NCBI GenBank assembly: GCA_002279065.1
Contig: NCKB01000006.1
Span: forward strand, 62,001-126,000
Direction of reading: 5' to 3'
Source of the DNA: Lysobacterales bacterium 15-68-25
GTDB lineage: Bacteria > Pseudomonadota > Gammaproteobacteria > Xanthomonadales > Rhodanobacteraceae
Length of the DNA: 64,000 bases
The position numbers and the translations under genes are program-made. Position 1 is the first letter of the stretch, and every line of letters starts with the position of its first letter. Under the pieces are notes generated by a model. The model had not been told where the DNA came from. It worked only from the letters and a program-made list of their open reading frames with translations, and did not search any database. Below are positions 34,307 to 45,400 of this stretch, piece by piece.

Positions 34307-34651
34307 ATGCGATGGATTACCCCCCGACAGCTGGCCCTCACCTACCGCATCCCGTGGATCGAGGCCGAGCGCATCGTGCGCGAGGAAGGCGCGCGTATAC
34401 GGCGGCACGGCCGCAGTGGCCTCATGTTCGCGATCATCAATGCCGCCGGCCTGTTCTGGGTTGCCGGAGGAGCACGATGGCTTTTTCCCGAGCTGGGCAG
34501 GCTGGCCCTGATGGGCATCGAACTGCCGATGCTGCTGGTGGTGGCGCTGACCCTGGCGCTGCCGCGCCTGTTCGCGAGTGACGCGATCCTGGCACGCGCC
34601 GAAGCACTCGCCGCGACGGCCGATCGCTCAGAACAGCTCACCCTGCGCTGA
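34307..34651 (+). CDS. Small membrane protein, last gene of the gntR-ABC operon
   Basis: The 114-residue protein has a basic N-terminal helix and two membrane segments (about 38-55 and 68-87). It lies 7 bp after the preceding gene and resembles it in layout. Its last 24 bp overlap the 3' end of the convergent radical SAM gene. No family is recognised. Confidence 0.72.
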   Translation: MRWITPRQLALTYRIPWIEAERIVREEGARIRRHGRSGLMFAIINAAGLFWVAGGARWLFPELGRLALMGIELPMLLVVALTLALPRLFASDAILARAEALAATADRSEQLTLR

Positions 34652-35749
34652 CGGTTCACGCGGCGGCACGAAGCGCGAGGTATCCAGTTCGAGATCGCGC
34701 GCACGGCCGAAGCCATGTTTGCGGCAGGCGATCTCGAAGCGGCGCCTGAGCAGGTCGGCAAACACGCCTTGGCCGCGCATGCGGGTGCGGAAGTCGCTGT
34801 CGTAGTCGCGCCCGCCGTTCATCTGCTGCACCAGGCTCATCACGTGGGCCGCGCGGTCGGGAGCGTGCAGGGCCAGCCACTCGCGGAACAGGGTCTTCAG
34901 CTCATACGGCAGGCGCACCACGGTATAACCGGCGCAGGAGGCGCCCGCGGCGGCGGCCTGTTCGAGCACGGCCTCCATGTCGCGGTCGTTGAGCGCGGGG
35001 ATGATCGGCGCCACCAGCACGCCGACCGGCACGCCGGCATCGGCCAGCGCACGGATCGCTTTGATCCGCCGGTGCGGTGCGCTGGCGCGCGGTTCGAGTT
35101 TCGCGGCGAGGTGGTTGTCCAGCGAGTTCACCGACACGAACACCTGTACCAGGTTGGCCTTCGCCATCGGCGCAAGCAGGTCGAGGTCGCGCTCGACCAG
35201 CGCGTTCTTGGTGACGATCGTGCACGGGTGGCCGCATTCGGCCAACAACTCCAGCGCGGCTCGGGTGAGGCGCCAACGCTTCTCGATCGGCTGGTAGGGA
35301 TCGGTGTTGCTGCCGATGTTGAGCGGTTCGACGCGGTAGCCCGGTCGCGACAGCTCGTGCCGAAGCACCTCGGCGAGGTTGCCCTTGGCGCGCAGCTTGG
35401 TCTCGAAGTCCAGCCCTGGCGAGAGATTGAGGTAGCTGTGCGAGGGCCGTGCGAAGCAGTAGATGCAGCCGTGCTCGCAGCCGCGGTACGGGTTCATCGC
35501 GTGGCTGAAGTGGATGTCCGGGGAATCGTTGCGGGTGATCACGCTGCGCGCGCGTTCCTCGGTCACCTCGGTGCGAGGGCGCGGAGCGGCGTCATCGAGC
35601 AACGCACTTTGCCAGCCATCATCCTCGGCCTGGTGGCGCACGCTCTCGAAGCGGCCCTCCGGGTTGGAGGCCGCGCCACGGCCCTTGTGGGCGCGGGGTG
35701 AAAAGGGATCGATCGGGTCGGACATGACGGCAGCCTGGCGGGCAAGCAT
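34628..35749 (-). CDS. PA0069-family radical SAM protein
   Basis: The product is about 373 residues. The radical-SAM cluster motif is CEHGCIYCFAR (CxxxCxxC). The surrounding phrases (KGRGAASNPEGRF, NPYRGCEHGCIYC, NIGSNTDPYQPIEK) are diagnostic of the PA0069/SplB-like group, whose reaction is unknown. ATG 35749 has GGTGAG upstream; ATG 35725 gives the shorter form more like family members. It overlaps the convergent membrane-protein gene by 24 bp. Confidence 0.9.
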   Translation of the reverse strand: MLARQAAVMSDPIDPFSPRAHKGRGAASNPEGRFESVRHQAEDDGWQSALLDDAAPRPRTEVTEERARSVITRNDSPDIHFSHAMNPYRGCEHGCIYCFARPSHSYLNLSPGLDFETKLRAKGNLAEVLRHELSRPGYRVEPLNIGSNTDPYQPIEKRWRLTRAALELLAECGHPCTIVTKNALVERDLDLLAPMAKANLVQVFVSVNSLDNHLAAKLEPRASAPHRRIKAIRALADAGVPVGVLVAPIIPALNDRDMEAVLEQAAAAGASCAGYTVVRLPYELKTLFREWLALHAPDRAAHVMSLVQQMNGGRDYDSDFRTRMRGQGVFADLLRRRFEIACRKHGFGRARDLELDTSRFVPPREPSAQGELF

Positions 35750-35859
35750 CTCACCGGACGAGACCGGTTCGGCAGTGCCGCCCGGCGATTCTGCCGCGCG
35801 GCCAAGTGCAGGTTTATGATCGACGCGTCCGCCGGGGGGTGGCACGGGATCGACGAGGC

Positions 35860-36096
35860 ATGCTTTCCATGCGCTGGCTGTGGCTGATCGGAACCTTGCT
35901 GGCTTTCGTGCTGTGCTTCACCCGCCACAGCGGTGGGGCGATGGCGATCTGGCTGCTGCTCGGTCTGGTCGGACTGCTCGGCACCGGGCTGGCTTTCGCC
36001 CAGGCGAGAATCAGTTCGAACGCGCGCGACGAGTCGCTCTCCAGCTACGACCTGCAGCGCCTGCGCGAGGGCAAGCCTCCGCTGCGCCGCGACTGA
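35860..36096 (+). CDS. Small hypothetical membrane protein
   Basis: The product is 78 residues (75 if the second ATG at 35869 is used) with two closely spaced hydrophobic segments (about 5-20 and 27-46). A soluble tail follows (SSNARDESLSSYDLQRLREGKPPLRRD). I recognise no family. GAGG lies just upstream. A bidirectional terminator follows its stop. Confidence 0.7.
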   Translation: MLSMRWLWLIGTLLAFVLCFTRHSGGAMAIWLLLGLVGLLGTGLAFAQARISSNARDESLSSYDLQRLREGKPPLRRD

Positions 36097-36115
36097 TTGC
36101 TGGCGCCCGGAAAGG

Positions 36116-36143
36116 AAAAAGCCACGCCTCGCAGCGTGGCTTT
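36116..36143. terminator. Bidirectional terminator between convergent genes
   Basis: The stem GCCACGC / GCGTGGC is extended by AAA/TTT pairs and has a 6-nt loop. It is flanked by five A residues on one side and TTTCTC on the other, so it can stop transcripts from both the small membrane-protein gene (plus) and the porin gene (minus). Confidence 0.85.
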
Positions 36144-36190
36144 CTCGCAGGCAGCCCGGCGGACAGGCGTCGTCCGCCGGCGAACCCGGC

Positions 36191-37600
36191 TCAGAAGTTG
36201 TACTTCGCGCTGAGCGAGACCTGGTTGCCCTTGGTGGTGGTGGTGGCCGTGGGATCGGCCGCCGACGTGCTGTCCAGCTCGGAGTACATGTACTCCAGGC
36301 CCAGCTCGTAGGCGCCCGAGGTGTAGATCAGGTTGAGCGCGGACTGGCGATTCTCCAGCCGCCCGGCCGAACCGTGACCCAGCCAGGCCACCACGTCGCT
36401 GCGCTTGGGCTTGCTGTAGCCGTAGAACGCGTTGGCGCTCCAGTTCGGCGTGAACTTGTAGCCGGCCTGCAGGAAACCGCCGGTCTCCTTGATGTCGCCG
36501 AACTGGATCAGGCCGCCGAACACCTGGCCCAGGCCCTTGCCGGTGTACAGGTTGCCCTTGAACATCCAGTTGCCCGGATGCCAGTTGCCGCCCACCTCGA
36601 AGCCCTGGCTGTCGATCTTGGTGGCGATCGGCGTGGCCGCGGTACCGTCGACGCCGCGCAGGTCGATCTGCGAGTAGTGCGCCACGAAGTAGGCCAGCCA
36701 ATCCTTGTCCTGCACGTGCAGGCGGGCCTGCAGTTGCGGGCGGAAGCCGGCGTTGCCGCCGGTGAGGTAGTTCACGTTGTTGCCCGGGCCGTCCCAGGAA
36801 CCCTCGAAGGCACCCAGGTCCAGTCGCCACTTCGGACCATCCGAACCGTGGTTGAGGTCCTGCATCATCACCACGCCGGGGAAGCGCCAGCCGATCATGC
36901 CGGTGCCGTAACCGAGCGGGAATGCGATGTGGGTGATCGAGGTCGCCACGTTGTCCAGCGGGAACAGCAGGTCCCACTGCTGGCCGATGCGGATCGTGGT
37001 GCCACTGGATGCATTGGCCAGGTCCATGTAGGCCTGGCGCAGGCGCGGCGTCGGCTGCGACAGCGAGTACGCGCCGGTACCGTTGAAGCCGCCGAAGAAG
37101 TCCATCTCCAGACGACCGCCGCCGGACCAGTTCTCGTTGAACTTGGCGCCCTTGAAGTCGAGCCAGAAACGCGTACCGCGCACGTCGAAACCACTGGTGC
37201 GGCCATGCGAGCCTGGCACGGGGAATTCGGCGTTCTGGCCATTGCCGAAGGTGAAGCTCTTGTCCTGGCTGAAGGCGGTGGCGTTGACGAAACCATGCAG
37301 GGCCACCGACACGCCCGGCGCACTGCTGAAGGCCGAGGGCGGCGGGGGCGGCGGCGGCGGCGTGGAAGCGACCTTTTCGATCTGCTGCTGCTGCGCCTGC
37401 TGGTTGCCCTGGAGCTGCTGCAGGGCCTCACGCATCTGTTGCAACTCTTTCTGCTGCTCGTCGAGCTGGCTCTGCTGTTTTTCGATCAGCGCCTGCAGCG
37501 CCTTGACGTCGGTTTTCTGCTTGACGGCGGCAAACGAAGGGCTGGCCATCGCCAACCCAAGCGCGGCGGCAACAGCGAAAAACATCGGTTTTCTTTTCAT
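36191..37600 (-). CDS. DcaP-like trimeric outer-membrane porin
   Basis: The 469-residue protein has a signal peptide ending SFAA, a Gln-rich coiled coil (about 28-80, QLDEQQKELQQMREAL), a run of eight Pro residues, then a 16-strand-type beta-barrel ending in Phe (LSAKYNF). This layout is that of DcaP-family channels, which take up dicarboxylates or other anionic compounds; the coiled coil projects into the periplasm. The symporter gene upstream on the same strand and the adjacent acetate block suggest organic-acid uptake. Confidence 0.82.
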   Translation of the reverse strand: MKRKPMFFAVAAALGLAMASPSFAAVKQKTDVKALQALIEKQQSQLDEQQKELQQMREALQQLQGNQQAQQQQIEKVASTPPPPPPPPSAFSSAPGVSVALHGFVNATAFSQDKSFTFGNGQNAEFPVPGSHGRTSGFDVRGTRFWLDFKGAKFNENWSGGGRLEMDFFGGFNGTGAYSLSQPTPRLRQAYMDLANASSGTTIRIGQQWDLLFPLDNVATSITHIAFPLGYGTGMIGWRFPGVVMMQDLNHGSDGPKWRLDLGAFEGSWDGPGNNVNYLTGGNAGFRPQLQARLHVQDKDWLAYFVAHYSQIDLRGVDGTAATPIATKIDSQGFEVGGNWHPGNWMFKGNLYTGKGLGQVFGGLIQFGDIKETGGFLQAGYKFTPNWSANAFYGYSKPKRSDVVAWLGHGSAGRLENRQSALNLIYTSGAYELGLEYMYSELDSTSAADPTATTTTKGNQVSLSAKYNF

Positions 37601-37788
37601 GGCTTGTATCCCCGGATGGAAGGACCGGTAACGGTGGGGCTGCACCCGGTGGGTAGCGCTCCGACCGTTATCGATCACAAGTGGCGAAACATTAGGCGCA
37701 CGTTAATCGCGGACTTCGCCCCGGCGCATTACGACTTTCGTCGCGCCGCGCCGGCGCGCAAGAGGCTGCGGTGTCGGCCGCGGATCGG

Positions 37789-37826
37789 CCGATGCCGGCC
37801 TTCCCCGACGGGAAGGCCGGCATCGG
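37789..37826. terminator. 17-bp perfect hairpin after the MHS transporter gene
   Basis: CCGATGCCGGCCTTCCC pairs perfectly with its complement across a CGAC loop, starting 7 bp past the transporter stop. Neither strand has a U-run, so it may stabilise the mRNA 3' end or need Rho. Confidence 0.55.
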
Positions 37827-37832
37827 GACCAG

Positions 37833-39488
37833 TCAGTCGTGGATCGAGACGTGCTTGGTCTCGCGCACGAACAGGCCACCGATCACCACGGTCATTCCCG
37901 CGATCACGATCGGGTACCAGAGGCCGGCGTAGAAGTCGCCCGTCGCCGCCACGATGCCGAACGAGACCGAAGGCAGGAAGCCGCCGAACCAGCCGTTGCC
38001 GATGTGGTACGGCAGGCTCATCGAGGTGTAGCGGATGCGGGTCGGGAACATCTCCACCAGCCACGCCGCGATCGGGCCGTAGACCATGGTCACGTAGATC
38101 ACCAGGATCCACAGCAGCAGCATCACCATCGGCTTGTTGATCTTGGCCGGGTCCGCCTTGGCCGGATAGCCGGCGGCATTCACCGCGGCGCCGACCTCCT
38201 CGCCGAACGCCTTGGCCTTGGCGGCAAAGTCAGCCTTGGACATCTGCGTGCCATCGAACGACGGGAAATCCTTGCCGCCCACCGACACTACCGCCACCGT
38301 GCCCGGCCCGGCGGCGACGTTCTCGTACGGCACGCCGCGCTTGGTCAGGAAGCTCTTGGCCACGTCGCAGGAGCTGGTGAACACCTTCTTGCCGATCAGG
38401 TCGATCTGCACGTGGCAGTCCTTCGGATCGGCGGTCACGCGGATCGGGGCGGAGAGGCTGGCCGCCTCGATCGCCGGATTACCGTAGTGGGTGAGCGCCT
38501 TGAAGATCGGGAAGTAGGTCAGCGCGGCGAGCAGGCAGCCGGCCAGCACCACCGGCTTGCGGCCAATGCGGTCGGACAGCCAGCCGAACACCACGAAGAA
38601 CGGCGTACCGATCAGCAGCGCGCCGGCGATCATCAGCTGGGTGGTGGTGGCGTCGATCTTCAGCGTGGTGCCGAGGAAGTACATCGCGTAGAACTGGCCC
38701 GCGTACCACACCACGGCCTGGCCGGCGGTGGCACCGAGCAGGGCCAGGATCACCACCTTCAGGTTGCCCCAGCGGGCGAACGACTCGGTCAGCGGCGCGG
38801 TCGAGTGGCGCCCCTCTTCCTTCATCTGCTTGAACGCCGGCGATTCGGACAGCTGCAGACGGATGTAGACCGAAACCGCCAACAGCACCGAAGACAGCAG
38901 GAACGGGATGCGCCAGCCCCACTCGTCGAACTTCGGACCCAGCGCGACCTTGCAGCCCAGGATCACCAGCAGCGACAGGAACAGACCGAACGTGGCGGTG
39001 ATCTGGATGAAGCTGGTGTACAGACCACGCTTGCCGTCCGGCGCATGCTCGGCCACGTAGGTGGCCGCGCCGCCGTACTCGCCGCCGAGGGCCAGGCCCT
39101 GCAGCAGGCGCAGCGCGATCAGGATCACCGGCGCAGCCACGCCGATGCTGCCGTAGCCGGGCAGCACGCCGACCAGGAAGGTCGACAGACCCATGATCAC
39201 GATGGTGACCAGGAAGGTGTACTTGCGTCCGACCAGGTCGCCGAGGCGGCCGAACACGATCGCGCCGAACGGACGCACCGCAAAGCCGGCGGCGAAGGCC
39301 AGCAGCGCGAACACGAAGGCCGACGCCTCGTTGAGGCCGGAGAAGAACTGCTTGGCGATGATCGCCGCCAGCGAGCCGTAAAGGTAGAAGTCGTACCATT
39401 CGAAGACGGTGCCGAGGCTGGACGCGAAAATCACCCGCCGATGGCTGACATCGAGCGAGGTGTCCGCGGTGATGCCGGTGGTGGCCAT
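37833..39488 (-). CDS. MHS-family MFS transporter with large periplasmic insert
   Basis: The 551-residue metabolite:H+ symporter is of the ShiA/KgtP/ProP type. It has VFEWYDFYLYGSLA in helix 1, the loop-2 motif GRLGDLVGRKY, and LALGGEYGGAATYVAEHAP, which is the family signature. Twelve helices are expected. An extra segment at about 335-450, with Cys358 and Cys374, is inserted before the last helices and is predicted to be a soluble domain. It is divergent from acs, so a short organic acid such as acetate, or a dicarboxylate, is a reasonable substrate guess. Confidence 0.88.
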   Translation of the reverse strand: MATTGITADTSLDVSHRRVIFASSLGTVFEWYDFYLYGSLAAIIAKQFFSGLNEASAFVFALLAFAAGFAVRPFGAIVFGRLGDLVGRKYTFLVTIVIMGLSTFLVGVLPGYGSIGVAAPVILIALRLLQGLALGGEYGGAATYVAEHAPDGKRGLYTSFIQITATFGLFLSLLVILGCKVALGPKFDEWGWRIPFLLSSVLLAVSVYIRLQLSESPAFKQMKEEGRHSTAPLTESFARWGNLKVVILALLGATAGQAVVWYAGQFYAMYFLGTTLKIDATTTQLMIAGALLIGTPFFVVFGWLSDRIGRKPVVLAGCLLAALTYFPIFKALTHYGNPAIEAASLSAPIRVTADPKDCHVQIDLIGKKVFTSSCDVAKSFLTKRGVPYENVAAGPGTVAVVSVGGKDFPSFDGTQMSKADFAAKAKAFGEEVGAAVNAAGYPAKADPAKINKPMVMLLLWILVIYVTMVYGPIAAWLVEMFPTRIRYTSMSLPYHIGNGWFGGFLPSVSFGIVAATGDFYAGLWYPIVIAGMTVVIGGLFVRETKHVSIHD

Positions 39489-39820
39489 GCTGTATTCCCC
39501 TCTGATCAGGACGGCTCCGCGCCGAGGCGGAGGTAGCGCCGCGTCACCGCGGCCATGTTGGGGTGGACCCCCCGGTCCGTTTCGCCCCGTCAACACGTGG
39601 TGCCGCCGCATGCGATGCGCTGCCGATGACATGGCGTCGCAGCGACGGCAAGGTCGAGCATGGTGATGCTGCAATGCGGGCAGCTATTCGGCTTTGGTCG
39701 AGAATCGACGAAAGTCGAAGCGCTTTCGCCGGGATGCTGCTGTGCGTCGAACGCTACACTCGGGCGCAGGGCGCCGGCATCACCGCCGCCGCGCCGCGCC
39801 GTCATCTGAAGGAGCCAGCC
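39489..39820. promoter_or_regulatory. Divergent promoter region between the MHS transporter and acs
   Basis: These 332 bp hold no credible gene. On the plus strand an extended inverted motif CGAAAG...CTTTCG (around 39711-39730) precedes a -10-like TACACT at 39755-39760, about 60 bp before the acs start. GGAG lies before the acs ATG. CrbR-type regulators are known to bind upstream of acs, so the inverted motif is a candidate site. I could not find a convincing -35 or sigma-54 element. Confidence 0.4.
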
Positions 39821-41761
<1,941 letters not shown>

Positions 41762-41804
41762 CCATGAGCGGGAGCGCAGCGGATGCGCTCCCGCGAGCCA
41801 TCCC

Positions 41805-42479
41805 ATGCCCGACGTCCTGATCGCCGACGACCATCCCCTGTTCCGCGACGCGCTGGAGCGTGCGGTGCTCTCCGCCTTGCCCGCAGCCGCCGTGCACTGT
41901 GCCGACAGCGTCGACAAGCTGCTCGCGCTGATCGAGCGTTATCCGGAAGCCGATCTGCTGCTGCTCGACCTGCACATGCCCGGCGCGCGCGGCTATTCGG
42001 CACTTGCCCACATCCGCGGCCAGTACCCGGGCCTGCCGACCATCGTCGTCTCCGGGCACGAGGAGGCGCAGGTCGCACGCCGCGCGCTGGCTCACGGCGC
42101 CTCGGCCTACATCCCCAAGTCGACCCCGGGCGACGAGATCGTGCAGGCGATCCATGCCGTGCTCGAGGGCGACACCTGGCTGCCGCACAAGCTGGTTGGT
42201 GGCGAGATCGCGCTCAAGCACGACGAGGCCGACGTCGCCGCAAGGGTGGCCTCGCTCACCCCGCAGCAATTCCGCGTGCTGACGATGATCGCCGAGGGCC
42301 AGCTCAACAAACAGATCGCCTGGGACCTGGGCGTGTCCGAGGCCACCGTGAAAGCCCACATGACCGCGATCATGCGCAAGCTGGGGGTCAACAACCGGAC
42401 CCAGGTGGCACTGGCGGCCAGCCAGCTGGCGGTGGATCCGGGCGTGATGCAGCCGCTGCCTGAGGACGACTCGGAGTAA
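41805..42479 (+). CDS. crbR: LuxR-type response regulator, CrbR-like
   Basis: The 224-residue regulator has a receiver domain (LIADDHPLFRDAL; acceptor Asp in LLLLDLHMPG; VVSGHEE) and a NarL/LuxR helix-turn-helix (LTPQQFRVLTMIAEGQLNKQIAWDLGVSEATVKAHMTAIMRKLGV is the family layout). CrbR/ErdR proteins activate acs in Vibrio and Pseudomonas. Its position between acs and a symporter-domain kinase supports that assignment. The symbol is by analogy. Confidence 0.82.
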   Translation: MPDVLIADDHPLFRDALERAVLSALPAAAVHCADSVDKLLALIERYPEADLLLLDLHMPGARGYSALAHIRGQYPGLPTIVVSGHEEAQVARRALAHGASAYIPKSTPGDEIVQAIHAVLEGDTWLPHKLVGGEIALKHDEADVAARVASLTPQQFRVLTMIAEGQLNKQIAWDLGVSEATVKAHMTAIMRKLGVNNRTQVALAASQLAVDPGVMQPLPEDDSE

Positions 42480-42488
42480 GCGCAGCGC

Positions 42489-45400
42489 TCAGCCGTTGCT
42501 GGCCTGACGGCGCACCAGCGCGCCGAGCAGCGCGCGCAATGCGGCCGGGCGCACCGGCTTGTGCAGCAGCGGATACCCCAGCTCGCGCGCGCGTTGCTTC
42601 AGCTCGCTGCTGCCGTCTGCGGTGATCATCGCTACCGGGGGCAGACTACCCAGGCGCATGCGCAATTGGTTCAGTGCCTGCAGACCGTCGGTGCTATCGG
42701 CCAGGTGGTAGTCGGCCAGCAGCAGGTCCACCCGGCCACGGCGCAGCTCGGCCTCGGCCTGGACCACGTCCTCGGCCAGCCGGCAATCCACGCCCCAGCG
42801 CCTGAGCAGCGCCTGCATGCCATCGAGGATGGTCGGGTCGTTGTCCAGGCACAGCACGGTCAACGGCAACTGCTCGCCGGTCGGCAGGCGCGGCGCGACC
42901 GCGGGGCGACGGGGCACCGCCGCCACGCGCGGCACGACGCAGCCGAAACAGCTGCCATGTCCCTCGCGCGAGTGCAGCTCCAACCGGTGCCCCATGATCG
43001 CGGCGATGCGGTCGCAGATCGACAGACCGAGGCCCAACCCCTTTTCGCCCCAGGGCGAGGGCCGCTGCAGGCGCTGGAACTCGTCGAAGATGTGCGCACG
43101 CTGCTCGGGTGCGATGCCGGGGCCGGTGTCCCAGACCTCGATCCGCACCTCGTCGCCGACGCGGCGTGCGCCCAGCAGCACGCCGCCTTCACGGGTGTAG
43201 CGCAGCGCGTTGGAAAGGAAGTTCTGCAGCACGCGGCGAAGCAGTTGCGGGTCGCTGCGGATCGACAGCGCGGTCGGCACTACGCGCAGGCGCAGACCGC
43301 GCTGTTCGGCGACAACCGCGAACTGCGCGCGCAGCGAGTCGAACAGATCGGCCAGCGCGAAATCGCTGAACTCCGGCTGGTAGCGTCCGGCATCGAGCCG
43401 GGAGACGTCGAGCAGGGCGTCGAGCAGATCCTCGGCAGCGCGGAACGATGCGTCGATGCGCTCGGCCAGGCGCCGCGACTCGTCGTCCAGCTGCGGCTGC
43501 TGGCGCAAGGCCGAGGTGAACAGCCGCGCCGCGTTCAGCGGCTGCAGCAGGTCGTGACTGGCGGCGGCGAGGAAGCGGGTCTTGGAGACCATCGCCGACT
43601 CCGCCTCGCGCTGTGCGCGGGCGGTGGCGTCCAGCGCCTCGCTCAGCTCGGCGGTGCGCTGCTCCACGCGCTGCTCGAGGTTCTCGTTCGCCTCGCGCAG
43701 CGCCAGCTCGGCGTGCTTGTAGGCAGTCACGTCGGTGTAGGTGGTGACATAGCCGCCGCCGGGCAGAGGCCGGCCGCGCATCTCGATCACCGTGCCGTCC
43801 GGACGCACGCGCTGGAACAGGTGGGGCGTGCCGGCGCGCAGGTGGGCTATGCGTTTGGCGACGTGCTCCTCCACTTCGCCGGGGCCGCACTCGCCGTGCT
43901 CGGCGTTCCAGCGGATCAGGTCGGCCACCGGCACGCCGATGTAGACCATGCCGTCCGGGTAGTCGAACAGCTCCAGGTAGCGACGGTTCCAAGTGACCAG
44001 GCGCATCCGCGCGTCGACCACGCTGATGCCCTGCGACACGTTCTCCAGCGTGGTGGACAGCAGCTCGCGGTTGAAGCGCAGCTCCTGCGAGGCCTCGTCC
44101 ATCAACGCCATCGCCTCGGCGATGTCCAGGCCGGAGCCGGACAGGGCGCCCATCAGGATGCGTCGTGCGCTGGCCGCACCCACGGCGCCGGCGAGCAGGC
44201 GCTCGGTGTACTGGATCAGGGCGCGGTCCGCCGACTCGTTCGGCTCCAGCGCCTTGCCCTGGCGCAACCCGTATTCGGCGAAGGCGCGCTGCGAGCTGCG
44301 CTCACCGACGATGCGGCCGGCGATGGTCATCAGGTCGCCGACCGCGACACGCCCGCGCCAGTCTCCCGCGTTGCTGCTGCTGGCGATGTACGGATCGACG
44401 AACATCGCCGCATGGATGCGCTCGGCCAGCGTGGGACGGAAGCGCAGCGAGAAGAACACCAGGCAACCCACGTTGACCAGCAGCGACCAGAAGGTGCTGT
44501 GCATCACCGGGTCCCAGCCGCTGAGCTGGAACAGCGCCTGCGGACGCAGCCAGGCGATGCCGAATGGTCCCTCCTGCAGCCAGGTCGCGTGGCGGTCGAT
44601 CGCCGGCAGCAGCAGGGTATAGAACCAGGTGGCGAACCCCGCGAGCAGCCCGATCGCGACGCCGGACTGGCTGGCACCACGCCAGTACAGAGCCGCGATG
44701 ATTGCCGGCGCGAACTGCGCGACGGCCGCGAAGGCCAGCAGGCCGGTGGCGGCGAGGTTGGCGTTGTCCGCCACCATGCGGTAGTAGCCGTAGGCCAGCA
44801 GCGAGAGGGCGATGATCGCCACGCGCCGGATGCGCAGCAGCAGCAGCGACAGGTCCTGTCGCTGCTCCAGCCGCAACCGGCGTATGCGCAGCAACGCGGG
44901 CATCACCAGGTCGTTGCTGATCATGGTGGACAGCGCGACGGTGGCCACGATCACCATCCCGGTCGCCGCCGAGAAACCGCCGAGGAAGGCAACCAGCGCC
45001 ATGCCGCGGTCGCCGTGGGCCAGCGGCAGGTTGAGCACCCAGGCATCGGCCAGCCCGCCGCGCACGGCGGGCAGGTGCATGCCGGCGGCGACGATCGGCA
45101 GCACGCCGATGCTGATCAGCAGCATGTACAGCGGGAACATCCAGCGTGCCCGATGCAGGTCGCGGGGGTCCTCGCACTCGACCACGCCGATCTGGAACTG
45201 TCGCGGCAGACAGAACATGGCGAGGAAGGCGAGGACGGTCTGCGCCAGGAACCCGGGCGACTGGCCCTGGGTGAACCGGGCAGGCGGAAGAGCCGCCAGG
45301 GCATCCCAGCCGGGAGCCCGCCACAGGGCATAGGCAGCGAGGGCGAGGAAGGCGACCAGCTTGATGACCGACTCCAGCGCGATCGCCAGCATCATGCCGT

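Noticed and set aside
39489-39820. Possible sigma-54 promoter for acs
   Set aside because: No GG-N10-GC pair with acceptable flanking bases was found.
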